Shown: positions 53,554-62,400 of the stretch, in pieces
How the letters are laid out: each line of letters starts with the position of its first letter
Position numbering within the stretch: the stretch's first letter is position 1
Assembly: GCF_001642835.1 (NCBI RefSeq)
Contig: NZ_LXEI01000001.1
Location: 310,001 to 374,000, forward strand
From: Pseudotamlana agarivorans
GTDB taxonomy: Bacteria; Bacteroidota; Bacteroidia; Flavobacteriales; Flavobacteriaceae
Direction of reading: 5' to 3'
DNA length: 64,000 nucleotides
Notes under the pieces: generated by a model
Database searches by the model: none
What the model saw: the letters and a program-made list of their open reading frames with translations, nothing else
Told to the model about the DNA's origin: nothing
Position numbers and translations under genes: made by a program

Positions 53554-55833
53554 TTAGTTAAAAGAAAATAACCAGTTTATTGTAGGTATAAATGGAAAGA
53601 AATTATCTCTTTTTTCCACAATTTCCACAAAAGAATCATCCGTATTACCTTCGGTAGCAAAATATATTTGAAAAGGATTTTTATTATTATAAACGTTATA
53701 CAGAGTTAAGTTTAATTTTGACCCCCAACGTCCCTTTCTTTTAAAAGAATATGTACACGATAAATCTAGACGATGATAACTAGGGAATCGTGAGGCATTT
53801 TTAGGCTCAAAATTAATTATAGGACGCTCGTTAATAATTCTAATATCCAATGGTCTTGTATAGTTTTGACCACTGGTAAATAAAAAAATAGACCCAAATT
53901 CTATTTTATCATTTAATTTATAACTCACTATCGTATTAAAATTTATAGGGCGATCGAAATCCGTTGGAAATTCTTCGCCTTTATTTATAGCATCAAATTG
54001 AGCTATCGTTTTTGACAGCGTAACAGCACATTGCGCAGTAAATTTATTTATTTTTTTATTCACACTTAATTCCAAACCGTAGGAATTAAATTTACCAGAC
54101 ACCATATCCTCATAAATATTATTCGAGAATAAATTATTAATAGAACCATTTTTAAACTCGGTATAATTCGATACGTTTTTATAATACAAAGCACTATTAA
54201 ACTGCATGCCGTTTTCCTCGAAAACATAACCTAAACTCAATTGGTTAGCAACCTGAGGTCGTACATTATTATTACTAATTACAAAAAAATCAGCAGGCAA
54301 ACTAAATGAACTAACAGATGCCTGATGAATAAACTGATTTAATTTCTGATAACTAAATTTTAAAGCTTGATTATCATTTAATTCATATTTAACACTTAAT
54401 CTGGGTTCTAAATAGTAATATTGATCCGCATCAACTAAAGCATTTGATTTTGTTGCAATTGTTGTAAACCTTAAACCCGATTTAATCTTAATTCTTTCAG
54501 AAAAAGAAAACTGTAAATCCCCATATAAATTTAGCTCATCAAACTTAGAAGTTTCCTGGTTTAAAATTTCTAAAGGCGCGTTATTTATAGTAGCTTGTAC
54601 TCGTTTTGGCAAGATTGTATTATTATTATATGCAGCACCAAGCATGAAGAAATAATTAGGTTTATTCCATAAAAATTTATGATTTAAACTAAAAACCGAA
54701 AAATTACTATTAGCTGAATAATCATAAATAAAATCATCACTCCCAAATGAAAATTCGTAAAAACTATTACTAATTGTTGTCTGAGAACTTAAACCATTAG
54801 AAAACTGGTGTGTATATGTTGTTCCATATATAACATTTCCCCATTGTAATTTCCGATTTCTCCCCCTAGTTTTGTCTTTAAAATTATCTTCTGTTAAATA
54901 AACCGTAGTTTCTATTCTATCTTTTGGCGATAATTTCAAAGTATATTTAACAAAAAAATCATATAAAGAATAATTACTGTTTTTACCAAGAACAGAGTCT
55001 TCGCTTTGAAAAATAGGCTTAAAAAGCTCAAGATATGTTCTACGTCCAGAAACCAATAAACTGTTTTTGTCATCAATTTTCACATTGCCAGTTAACTTTG
55101 CCGACAAAAGCCCTATACTCCCACTAAAGCTTGTTTTATCTGGCACATCTAAGGTTTGTATGTCTGTTACCGAAGATAATCTACCTCCATAACTGGCATC
55201 AAAACCTGCTTTCGAAAACTCTAAGGATTGAACAAAATCTGAATTTATAGCCGAAAACAAACCTCCCAAATGCGATGTATTATGTAAATATATATTATCT
55301 AACAATGTCAAATTCATACTCCCATTCCCACCACGAACCAGTAACCCCGATTGCCCTTCAGTGGCCTGTTGCACCCCCGGAGTGTATTGAATTAACTTAA
55401 TAAGATCCTTTTCACCTAAAATAAATGGAAGTCGTTGAATATCTTGCTGTGAGAAGTAAACTTGATCTGGAATTACCTTTTTTAACTGGCTACTTGAAAA
55501 AGTCCTTATGGTTACTTCATTTAATAAATTAATTTCCGATTCCAGATAAACAATATCACTAATATCTCTAATAGCTACCTGTAATGTGCTATACCCTATT
55601 TTTGAAATAATTAACACAGCATCACTTGAAACTCCATTTAAAGTAAAAAAACCTTCCTCGTCGGTATAAGCTCCGTTTTTCGTCCCTTTCACAAGAATAG
55701 CAACATCCTGAATAGGATTGTTTTTATTAAAATCGAACACTTTATAAGAAACTGAATTTTGAGCACATATACTTCCTATTAAACAAAAAGAAAGTATTAA
55801 ACATATAAAGTATTTCGTCTTATTCGTCTTCAA
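53554..55833 (-). CDS. TonB-dependent receptor paired with DUF4249
   Basis: A 759-residue outer-membrane receptor with signal peptide about 1-24 (LILSFCLIGSICAQ), carboxypeptidase-regulatory-like domain about 27-105 (VSYKVFDFNKNNPIQDVAI, GAYTDEEGFFTL), plug about 120-225 (LIKLIQYTPGVQQATEGQSGLLVRGG, LDNIYLHNTSHLGGLFSAIN) and a barrel ending TINWLFSFN. It is shorter than the other receptors here. Gene order receptor then DUF4249 on the same strand suggests one transport unit. It lies in the AT-rich island between two copies of the oxidoreductase 3' end. A -7 box lies at 55878-55885. Confidence 0.9.
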   Translation of the reverse strand: MKTNKTKYFICLILSFCLIGSICAQNSVSYKVFDFNKNNPIQDVAILVKGTKNGAYTDEEGFFTLNGVSSDAVLIISKIGYSTLQVAIRDISDIVYLESEINLLNEVTIRTFSSSQLKKVIPDQVYFSQQDIQRLPFILGEKDLIKLIQYTPGVQQATEGQSGLLVRGGNGSMNLTLLDNIYLHNTSHLGGLFSAINSDFVQSLEFSKAGFDASYGGRLSSVTDIQTLDVPDKTSFSGSIGLLSAKLTGNVKIDDKNSLLVSGRRTYLELFKPIFQSEDSVLGKNSNYSLYDFFVKYTLKLSPKDRIETTVYLTEDNFKDKTRGRNRKLQWGNVIYGTTYTHQFSNGLSSQTTISNSFYEFSFGSDDFIYDYSANSNFSVFSLNHKFLWNKPNYFFMLGAAYNNNTILPKRVQATINNAPLEILNQETSKFDELNLYGDLQFSFSERIKIKSGLRFTTIATKSNALVDADQYYYLEPRLSVKYELNDNQALKFSYQKLNQFIHQASVSSFSLPADFFVISNNNVRPQVANQLSLGYVFEENGMQFNSALYYKNVSNYTEFKNGSINNLFSNNIYEDMVSGKFNSYGLELSVNKKINKFTAQCAVTLSKTIAQFDAINKGEEFPTDFDRPINFNTIVSYKLNDKIEFGSIFLFTSGQNYTRPLDIRIINERPIINFEPKNASRFPSYHRLDLSCTYSFKRKGRWGSKLNLTLYNVYNNKNPFQIYFATEGNTDDSFVEIVEKRDNFFPFIPTINWLFSFN

Positions 55834-55877
55834 TTTGGGGAGAATAATTTAAGAATATAAAGAATAACTTAAGCGGG

Positions 55878-55885
55878 CAAAATTA
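55878..55885 (-). promoter_or_regulatory. Bacteroidota -7 box for the 55833 TonB receptor
   Basis: The minus strand reads TAATTTTG, a perfect TAnnTTTG, 44 bases from the start codon. Confidence 0.4.
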
Positions 55886-55985
55886 ATCACTATTATCGAC
55901 ATAGTAAGCGTATAAACCACAAAACATGAATTCTAGATGCTATTTATTTAGGGTAATTACTAGCTTCAAAACATTTCAACACATC

Positions 55986-56150
55986 ACCGATCACCTTATT
56001 GAAGAAAACCTATATGTGACTGGTACTTTAGCGGGTTGGCGCAGTCAGTTTGCCATAGCTTCCGGAAGTGGCGCTCATGTGGCTACCGATATTTTAACCA
56101 TTTGGAATAATGGTAAACATGTGAAGATTCATGATAAGGTTGCGGTGTAA
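55986..56150 (+). pseudogene. Second copy of the oxidoreductase 3' end (truncated)
   Basis: The last 53 codons of the oxidoreductase at 50640-51251 recur here in the same strand and frame: TDHLIEENLYVTGTLAGWRS and on to HDKVAV. Comparing the two by eye over 159 bases gives 14 mismatches, eight of them synonymous third-position changes, and four amino-acid replacements (A to T, L to I, D to N, V to I). Similarity starts abruptly at 55986. The open frame upstream (ATG at 55926) adds 20 unrelated residues and lacks the FAD Rossmann motif, so it is not a working gene. It marks the right edge of the 51.3-55.9 kb island. Confidence 0.85.
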
Positions 56151-56242
56151 TCTATAATTTAACACTGGAAACTTTATAATTTTATAATTTTCAAGGTGTT
56201 TTACGGCATGACCCTTCCAGCTAAAACAAACTAACGTCTACC

Positions 56243-57874
56243 CTACTCCCCGCTTTCAAAGTCTACTTCCTCAACATCATCAACAACTTCACCACGACTC
56301 AAGCGCACCACTTCTTCAATCATGATATCGGTTTGGTTGTACACCTCTTCAAAAGCACCATTACCGTAAAGCTGATCGGCTAAAGTTGCTTTTATGTATT
56401 GCTTCACCTCATCGTGATAGGCTACGAAAGTCACTTTAGAATCGGAGCGCAGATTTAAATAATCCTGAAAAGCAAAAACGAGGTCGTCCCCCACTTCAAA
56501 ACTATCTATAAAATCACGCCTTAAAATACCATCGTAGAGATGACGGTCTTTTTCAAGTTCTTCAAACACAAAGTTTCCAAAAAACCCACGACGTAATAAA
56601 AAGGAAAGGGTTTCATTTTGCATACTGCTATCAATAGGCACAAAAACATCGGGGATGATACCACCGCCGCCATACACAATTTTCCCTCCTGGGGTTTCAA
56701 ATTTTAAGGAATCGTCAACATGAATTTTCTCTGGATCTAAAAGTTCACCGCTGGTAATCCTATCAAAATACTCATCGTAATAATCTTTATTACCCTGATC
56801 GTAAGGCCGTTGAATAGAACGTCCCGTAGGCGTATAATATCTAGAAACCGTTAATCGCACCGCCGATCCATCACCCAAATCCATTTCACGTTGCACCAAA
56901 CCCTTACCATAAGATCGACGACCAACAATGGTACCTATATCGTTATCCTGCAAAGCCCCTGCTACAATTTCACTTGCCGAAGCGGAGTTTTCATCAATCA
57001 TAACATAAACTTTTCCGTTTTCAAAGTCCCCTTTACTGGTTGCAAAACTCTCCTCGATATCTCCTCGTTTGTTTTTAGTAAACAAAATAAGCTTATCATC
57101 CTCTAAAAACTCATCAGCAATCTGCTCGGCAATTCCTAAAAAGCCTCCAGGGTTTCCTCTTAAGTCTAAAGCAATTTCGGTAGCTCCCAAAGCTTCGAGT
57201 TCTTGAATGCCTTTTCGGAATTCTTTATAGGTAGACTCAGCAAAGCGATTCACCTTAATATAGCCTAGCTTGTCGGTAAGCATGTAATAGGCATCGACAC
57301 TATTAATAGGAATATGATCGCGTTTAACCGAGAATTTTAATAGTTCGGGTTCGCCGCGTCGATACACCGTTAAATTCACTTTAGAATTTATAGGTCCTTT
57401 AAGTTTTTTAACCAAAGCGCCATCTTCAATATTTTTCCCAAACAAGGTATCGCCATCGGCAAAAATAATACGGTCGCCGCCTTTAATGCCGGCCTTTGCA
57501 CTTGGTCCGCCTTCAATGGCACGAATCACAGCAATCGAATCTTTATAGGTATAAAAACTCACACCAATACCCACGAAATCACCTTTCATTTCTTCGGCAA
57601 CTCGCTGCATGTCTTCCTTGGGAATATATACCGAATGCGGATCTAAATTCTCAAGAATTCCATTAACGGTAACATCAACAATACTATCGGTATTAACATC
57701 ATCTACATAATCGTATTCAATATAATCAATGAGTCTGTTAAGCTTATCTTTCTTGCTATTGGTAGTAAATAAACGGTCTGGCGAATCTCTAAAGCTTAAT
57801 TTTCCGCCAATAAAAATACCCGCCGCAATTGCAGCACCTATAAATAAGGGAAGGTATTTTTTTTGAAAAGCCAT
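56243..57874 (-). CDS. S41-family C-terminal processing peptidase
   Basis: Envelope serine protease of the Ctp/Tsp type, 543 residues. One N-terminal signal anchor (about 6-24, LPLFIGAAIAAGIFIGG); PDZ domain about 95-180 (GIGVSFYTYKDSIAVIRAIEGGPSAKAGIKGGDRI); catalytic domain about 200-380 with DLRGNPGG, nucleophile Ser in DENSASASEIVAGAL, and general-base Lys in GRRSYGKGLVQ. The C-terminal region is a Bacteroidota-type extension. It starts six bases after the dCMP-deaminase-like gene, so the two are co-transcribed. Confidence 0.93.
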   Translation of the reverse strand: MAFQKKYLPLFIGAAIAAGIFIGGKLSFRDSPDRLFTTNSKKDKLNRLIDYIEYDYVDDVNTDSIVDVTVNGILENLDPHSVYIPKEDMQRVAEEMKGDFVGIGVSFYTYKDSIAVIRAIEGGPSAKAGIKGGDRIIFADGDTLFGKNIEDGALVKKLKGPINSKVNLTVYRRGEPELLKFSVKRDHIPINSVDAYYMLTDKLGYIKVNRFAESTYKEFRKGIQELEALGATEIALDLRGNPGGFLGIAEQIADEFLEDDKLILFTKNKRGDIEESFATSKGDFENGKVYVMIDENSASASEIVAGALQDNDIGTIVGRRSYGKGLVQREMDLGDGSAVRLTVSRYYTPTGRSIQRPYDQGNKDYYDEYFDRITSGELLDPEKIHVDDSLKFETPGGKIVYGGGGIIPDVFVPIDSSMQNETLSFLLRRGFFGNFVFEELEKDRHLYDGILRRDFIDSFEVGDDLVFAFQDYLNLRSDSKVTFVAYHDEVKQYIKATLADQLYGNGAFEEVYNQTDIMIEEVVRLSRGEVVDDVEEVDFESGE

Positions 57875-57880
57875 AAAACG

Positions 57881-58312
57881 TTATGCTTTTAGATCTTCTA
57901 TTCTTTTAAGTTTTATACCCGCTTTTTCTAAGAATTTCAAACCGGAGTCATCCTTATAAGCTTCGTGATACACCACTTTTACAATGCCAGCTTGATGTAT
58001 AAGTTTACTACACTCTTTGCAAGGCGACATGGTAATATACAGGGTTGCACCTTTACACGATTGTGTTGAAGCCGCCACTTTTAGAATGGCATTGGCTTCA
58101 GCATGTAACACATACCATTTTGTATAACCTTCGTCATCTTCGCAAAAATTTTCAAATCCTGAAGGTGTTCCATTATATCCGTCGGAAATAATCATGCGAT
58201 CTTTTACGATAATCGCTCCTACTTGTCGGCGATTGCAATACGACAACTTCCCCCACTCTTGAGCAATGCGCAAATAGGCCTTGTCGTACTTAAGTTGTTT
58301 ATGTTCTGGCAT
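57881..58312 (-). CDS. Deoxycytidylate deaminase-type enzyme (ComEB-like)
   Basis: A 143-residue zinc deaminase that would convert dCMP to dUMP for dTMP synthesis. Zinc motifs are LHAEANAILK near residue 71 (His ligand and catalytic Glu) and MSPCKECSKLIHQAGI near 94 (two Cys ligands). RRQVGAIIVKDRMIISDGYNGTP is the conserved N-terminal part of this subfamily. First gene of the pair with the S41 protease. The folded repeat 58331-58451 lies directly upstream, so it may affect expression. Confidence 0.92.
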   Translation of the reverse strand: MPEHKQLKYDKAYLRIAQEWGKLSYCNRRQVGAIIVKDRMIISDGYNGTPSGFENFCEDDEGYTKWYVLHAEANAILKVAASTQSCKGATLYITMSPCKECSKLIHQAGIVKVVYHEAYKDDSGLKFLEKAGIKLKRIEDLKA

Positions 58313-58330
58313 TAAAAATTATAATCATTA

Positions 58331-58451
58331 GGGCGTTACCCTCATTTCAAGTCCTCGTTAAAAATGAGACCTTACTACAATTCGGGTCAGGCTTTACGCT
58401 GCAATCTTTTGCCGAAAAAAGCAAAAGGATTTCCACTGCAATCCTTAACGC
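58331..58451. repeat. GGGCGTTACCC-type folded intergenic element
   Basis: The 121-bp element has an outer closing stem (GCGTTA at 58333 with TAACGC ending 58451), a stem CTCATTT / AAATGAG (58341-58347 with 58362-58368), and a hairpin AATCTTTTGC / GCAAAAGGATT (58403-58412 with 58421-58431). The motif string GGGCGTTACCC...CGGGTC...GCTTTACGCTGCAATC...AACGC resembles a dispersed sequence I recall from intergenic regions of many flavobacterial genomes. It has no open frame. It could be a structured RNA or a palindromic repeat. Confidence 0.6.
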
Positions 58452-58596
58452 AAATTCACGTTCGAACTCTAATCCATTCTGATTAACGAAGATAGGTGCT
58501 TCGTATTTTAATTACAACGTAAGCCCGTTAAATTTTAAGAATAATTTAAGCTTATTCAGCCTTTAACTGGAAGATAGGAATAAGTAAAGCCTGTTT

Positions 58597-59187
58597 TTAA
58601 GCTAAAAAATCACTATTCAAGATCATTGGAATCACTAAACCAACCACGATAGCAGAAATTACCATTACCCAATCACGCTTAGAAAACCTGAAAATGGTTT
58701 GTACGAGGTAACCTAAAAATAGGACTAAAAAGACAATAATCACTTGAGCGATTTCAATACCCAAGGCAAACTCAAAAAGCAACAGTAATTTACTATCCGA
58801 ATCCCCTAAAAGAATTCTAAACTCTCGAGCAAACCCTAATCCGTGAATTAAACCAAAAAATAAGGTCGACAAAAACAAAACACCAACCTTTTCCTTTTGC
58901 GCTCCTTTTCCAGCGGTAAACACATTAAAAAGTGCAATAATTAAAATGGTAATAGGAATTAAAAACTCTACAATGGAAGCGTTAATACTTACCACCCCAT
59001 AGCTTGCTAAAATTAAAGACAAAGTATGACCTAAAGTAAACATGGTTACCAAAAGCAATACACGTTTCCAATCTTTAAACAAATACGGCACAGCCAATAC
59101 AATTAAAAATAAAACATGATCGTAAGCATTAATATCAAGCACATGGTTGATACCATATTCCACGTGAAACCAGAAATTTTCAAGCAT
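58597..59187 (-). CDS. HupE/UreJ-family membrane protein
   Basis: A 196-residue membrane protein with about six helices and the family histidine motifs: INAYDHVLFLIVL near residue 19, MFTLGHTLSLILASYG near 49 and FFGLIHGLGFA near 107. Relatives move nickel or other metals for hydrogenase and urease, but no such enzyme is encoded in this window, so the metal is unknown. The threonine dehydrogenase gene lies 35 bases upstream on the same strand. Confidence 0.87.
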   Translation of the reverse strand: MLENFWFHVEYGINHVLDINAYDHVLFLIVLAVPYLFKDWKRVLLLVTMFTLGHTLSLILASYGVVSINASIVEFLIPITILIIALFNVFTAGKGAQKEKVGVLFLSTLFFGLIHGLGFAREFRILLGDSDSKLLLLFEFALGIEIAQVIIVFLVLFLGYLVQTIFRFSKRDWVMVISAIVVGLVIPMILNSDFLA

Positions 59188-59222
59188 AATTATAACAATT
59201 TGGGTGGCTCAAAGATATGCAA

Positions 59223-60173
59223 TTAATTATATTTTAAACGGAGTTGCGACAACATCTCCTCTGTGATATCATCTAAAAAAAATTGATGTTTCCATTTCCA
59301 ATCTTGCCTCGCATAAGAGTCGTTAATACTTTTTGGCCAACTGTTGGCAATATCCTGTCTGTAATCGGGTTTATAAGATATTTCAAACTCAGGAATTTGC
59401 TTTTTTATGGATTCAGTAATATCCTCTGGCGTAAAACTTACTGCCGCCAAATTATAGGAAGAACGGATTTTAATATCTTCAGCTTTAGCTTGCATAATAT
59501 CCACAGTAGCTTTAATAGCATCATCCATAAACATCATAGGCAATTCACTTTCATCTTTTAAAAAGCATTGATAAGATTTGTTTTTGATGGCTTCATGATA
59601 AATCTCTACAGCATAATCGGTAGTTCCACCTCCTGGTAAGGTTTTCCAACTGATAATACCCGGGTAACGCAAACTTCTCACATCAACCTGATATTTATTG
59701 AAATAATATTCGCACCAGCGTTCCCCAACTTGTTTGGTCATCCCATAAACCGTTGTAGGCTCCATAATGGTATATTGTGGCGTATATTCTTTAGGTGTGG
59801 TCGGACCAAAAACAGCGATACTAGAAGGCCAAAACACTTTTTTTATAAAATTATCCTTGGCTAAGTTTAACACATGAAATAACGAGGTCATGTTTAAGTC
59901 CCAGGCTTCCATAGGATATTTTTCCCCTGTTGCACTTAACATCGCAGCCATTAAATAAACGGTATCAATATTAAACTTTTCAACACATGTTTTTACGCTT
60001 GCATAATCTTTGGCATCAACAATTTCGAACAGTCCTGAATTAACAATATCTAAGTTACTGTAGCTTATATCACTTGCGACCACATTTTCATCGCCGTAAA
60101 TGCTTCGCAACTTAAAAGTTAATTCGGATCCAATTTGCCCACAGGCACCAATAATTAGTATTTTAGAGCTCAA
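59223..60173 (-). CDS. SDR-type L-threonine 3-dehydrogenase
   Basis: A 316-residue NAD-dependent short-chain dehydrogenase/epimerase that matches the extended-SDR L-threonine dehydrogenase subfamily, which oxidises threonine to 2-amino-3-ketobutyrate. Motifs: NAD loop IIGACGQIGSEL near residue 6, YGMTKQVGE (catalytic Tyr-x3-Lys) near 142, SLRYPGIIS near 165 and GGGTTDYAVEIYHEAI near 178, the last characteristic of this subfamily. No kbl gene for the next step is in the window. It starts from a -7 box at 60200-60207 and is probably co-transcribed with the HupE/UreJ gene. Confidence 0.88.
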   Translation of the reverse strand: MSSKILIIGACGQIGSELTFKLRSIYGDENVVASDISYSNLDIVNSGLFEIVDAKDYASVKTCVEKFNIDTVYLMAAMLSATGEKYPMEAWDLNMTSLFHVLNLAKDNFIKKVFWPSSIAVFGPTTPKEYTPQYTIMEPTTVYGMTKQVGERWCEYYFNKYQVDVRSLRYPGIISWKTLPGGGTTDYAVEIYHEAIKNKSYQCFLKDESELPMMFMDDAIKATVDIMQAKAEDIKIRSSYNLAAVSFTPEDITESIKKQIPEFEISYKPDYRQDIANSWPKSINDSYARQDWKWKHQFFLDDITEEMLSQLRLKYN

Positions 60174-60199
60174 TATTCAAGGTGTTTATAAAGAATTTT

Positions 60200-60207
60200 C
60201 AAAAATA
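60200..60207 (-). promoter_or_regulatory. Bacteroidota -7 box for the threonine dehydrogenase
   Basis: The minus strand reads TATTTTTG, a perfect TAnnTTTG, 26 bases from the ATG. Confidence 0.45.
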
Positions 60208-60296
60208 ATAAGTTTTCGTTAAAAATAATCTACAAAAAGACCGAAATATTCTTAATTTGCTATCCAGCTATGTTATTATAAAATCAACTATTCCTA

Positions 60297-60304
60297 TATC
60301 TTTG
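60297..60304 (+). promoter_or_regulatory. Bacteroidota -7 box for the 60322 lipoprotein
   Basis: TATCTTTG, a perfect TAnnTTTG, 17 bases from the ATG, divergent from the threonine dehydrogenase promoter. Confidence 0.45.
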
Positions 60305-60321
60305 TAGCCTATTGTCTCAAA

Positions 60322-60852
60322 ATGAAAATGATGCGTAATAAATTTTTATGGTTAGTCGGCATAAGTATCCTACTTTGGAATTGTAAAAAAGATCCCGATC
60401 AAACAACAACAACCGAAACTGAAGTCGATAACAGTAAACTCATTTCTGAAAACGACATTAAAAGTTTCGATTACACCGAGTTTTCCATAGACAATAAAGT
60501 ACAAGCTCAAATTAAGGATTGGACCGAGTATTATAAACTGCAAGATGTTATCGAAAAAGTAAAAGCCAGCGACTTACACTTTTTTAAGGATAATGAAAAA
60601 ACAATAAAAGACACCTTTAAAGAATTGAGAGCAACCATTCCTGGAACTATAAAATCGCCCTCAATTGAGGCTCGAATTTTGGTTGTAGAAACCAAATTTT
60701 ATAAATTGGAAAGTTTGTTTAATCTGGGCACCACTAGCGAAAAGGAACTCGAGGCCAGTGTTGAAGAAGTATTGGTAGCTTTTTCGAATTTAAACCTTCA
60801 AATGAATAAAAAAGCAGAGTTTGACGCCATCAACATTGTAAAACCCCAATAA
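60322..60852 (+). CDS. Small lipoprotein of unknown function
   Basis: A 176-residue lipoprotein with signal KFLWLVGISILLWNC (Cys near residue 21) followed by KKDPDQTTTTETE. The mature part is mostly helical, Lys/Glu-rich (about 60-165), and ends in a likely coiled coil (ELEASVEEVLVAFSNLNLQMNKK). No family recognised. Monocistronic, with no clear terminator. Codon use looks like its neighbours. Confidence 0.72.
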   Translation: MKMMRNKFLWLVGISILLWNCKKDPDQTTTTETEVDNSKLISENDIKSFDYTEFSIDNKVQAQIKDWTEYYKLQDVIEKVKASDLHFFKDNEKTIKDTFKELRATIPGTIKSPSIEARILVVETKFYKLESLFNLGTTSEKELEASVEEVLVAFSNLNLQMNKKAEFDAINIVKPQ

Positions 60853-61097
60853 ACATCTCTCGTTTTGAGTGCAATAATTAGGATTAAGGATTCATAAAAA
60901 CCTTAATTTAAATTGTTTTTTCTAAGGCATGACATGAGTTTCGCCGTTTCAAATTAATCTGATTAAAAGTCAGCCACTCCTCTGTTAAACACGTACCTCA
61001 ACACTATAACCGTGTTAACCAATAGTTTATCTCCAATTATATTAGGAATTCCAAATTAAATACATTATATTTAGGATTACCAAAAAATCTAACTACT

Positions 61098-61562
61098 ATG
61101 GGGATAAAGAGTTTTATAGGCGCAAGAAAGCGTACTGGCACCACCACAACACCATCATTAACCGTAAGCGATTATATGAGCCGTAATTTAATTACATTCC
61201 GGCCAGACCAAACGATCGAAAGCGTGATGCAATCATTAATAAAAAATAGAATATCTGGTGGCCCAGTAGTAAACAGAAAAAATGAACTTGTTGGCATTAT
61301 TTCTGAAGGCGATTGCATTAAACAAATTAGTGAAAGCCGTTACTACAACATGCCTTTACAAGATCAGACGATTGAAAAACACATGATTTCTGAAGTTGAA
61401 ACTATAGACGGCAACATGAATATTTTTGATGCCGCTAAGAAATTTTTAGAATCGAAACGCCGTAGGTTCCCAATTATTGAAAAAGGCAAACTCGTTGGAC
61501 AAATAAGTCAGAAAGACATCCTAAAAGCCGCCATGACTATGAAAGGTCAGACGTGGAAATAA
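61098..61562 (+). CDS. CBS-domain pair protein
   Basis: A 154-residue protein made of two CBS domains (about 22-80 and 90-150): VSDYMSRNLITFRPDQTIESVMQ, GGPVVNRKNELVGIISEGDC, then HMISEVETIDGNMNIFDAAKKF and RRFPIIEKGKLVGQISQKDIL. Such proteins bind adenosine nucleotides and act as regulators. No effector domain is fused, so the partner is unknown. Terminator at 61593-61629. Confidence 0.9.
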   Translation: MGIKSFIGARKRTGTTTTPSLTVSDYMSRNLITFRPDQTIESVMQSLIKNRISGGPVVNRKNELVGIISEGDCIKQISESRYYNMPLQDQTIEKHMISEVETIDGNMNIFDAAKKFLESKRRRFPIIEKGKLVGQISQKDILKAAMTMKGQTWK

Positions 61563-61592
61563 TATTATAATTTTACACACTGCAATTTTATT

Positions 61593-61629
61593 AAAGCTTT
61601 TAGCTCTTTTTGGCTGAAGGCTTTTTTTT
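61593..61629 (+). terminator. Terminator after the CBS protein
   Basis: AAAGCTTTTAGC pairs with GGCTGAAGGCTTT (two G-U pairs) around TCTTTTT, followed by a T run, 31 bases past the stop. Confidence 0.75.
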
Positions 61630-61633
61630 CGAT

Positions 61634-61984
61634 TTACCCCTCTCGTTTCACAAGCGCATAAAAATCGTTATCCAAGGGCAAATACCCTTGATCGTAAACG
61701 AAATAATATACCGTATTCGCTTTAGTCCTATAAATACTGGTAAAATAATTAAAGTCAAATCCGGCTTCGACAAGTTTGGCTCGTGAGGTTTTGGTTTTCT
61801 GGTTCGGATTTAGGCTTTCTAAAATGCGATAGTTTTTACGTAGGCGATTATTGGTATTTCGAATGAGGTTTTTGCTATCCTTATTCACGCGATTGTTATA
61901 GGCGTTTCTACAGGCGTCACAACAAAATTTCTTATCGATGCGTCCAATAATTTTATCGCTGCATTCTAAACATTTCTTATCCAT
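61634..61984 (-). CDS. Small zinc-ribbon protein of unknown function
   Basis: A 116-residue basic protein. The N-terminal zinc ribbon is CLEC (residues 5-8) and CCDAC (residues 21-25), reading KKCLECSDKI...KKFCCDACRNAYNNR. The remainder is Lys/Arg/Asn-rich and helical, then ends with a strand-rich YFTSIYRTKANTVYYFVYDQGY. Short proteins of this layout are widespread in flavobacteria without assigned function; nucleic-acid binding is a guess from the ribbon and charge. It faces the CBS gene and shares the terminator area. Confidence 0.75.
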   Translation of the reverse strand: MDKKCLECSDKIIGRIDKKFCCDACRNAYNNRVNKDSKNLIRNTNNRLRKNYRILESLNPNQKTKTSRAKLVEAGFDFNYFTSIYRTKANTVYYFVYDQGYLPLDNDFYALVKREG

Positions 61985-62052
61985 GAATCGGGTTTTATTT
62001 GGTTTAATTCAACCACCTATTTTGAGGTTTACGTAATTTTAGAATGGTTTTA

Positions 62053-62400
62053 CTATAAAAGATTAGTAACAAATATTTTCCCAAGTTTAAAACCAAGCAA
62101 ACCTAAAAACACGCCAAAAGCCATCCAGTACATGCGATGATTTTTATGATATCCAAGATTGCTCGTTTCGATTAACCTTCCATTTTCAAAAAGTTGGATA
62201 TTAATGTCACTTTTGGCCAATAATCTAGCTGTAGATTTTAATATATAATTTTTGGAATGCATTTCGAATTTATGTTCAGTTCCAGTAATAGAAAATTTAC
62301 TTGAAACTTTCTTACCGTTTATTAAAACATACTCCAATCCGAGTACAGAATTTGTAAATTTTATTTTGTTCGTGTTAATATTAAATTCAGCGTATTTCAT
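62053..62400 (-). CDS. Small single-helix membrane protein of unknown function
   Basis: A 115-residue protein with a soluble beta-type N-terminal part (about 1-85) and one membrane helix at the C-terminus (about 91-112, WMAFGVFLGLLGFKLGKIFVTNLL). It has no signal peptide, so it may be a tail-anchored cytosolic protein. No recognised family. Lies 68 bases upstream of the zinc-ribbon gene, same strand. Confidence 0.65.
   Translation of the reverse strand: MKYAEFNINTNKIKFTNSVLGLEYVLINGKKVSSKFSITGTEHKFEMHSKNYILKSTARLLAKSDINIQLFENGRLIETSNLGYHKNHRMYWMAFGVFLGLLGFKLGKIFVTNLL

Noticed and set aside
55926-55985. A real small gene of 74 codons starting at 55926
   Set aside because: Only the last 53 codons match the oxidoreductase; the first 20 are unrelated and the FAD domain is missing, so it is a fragment.
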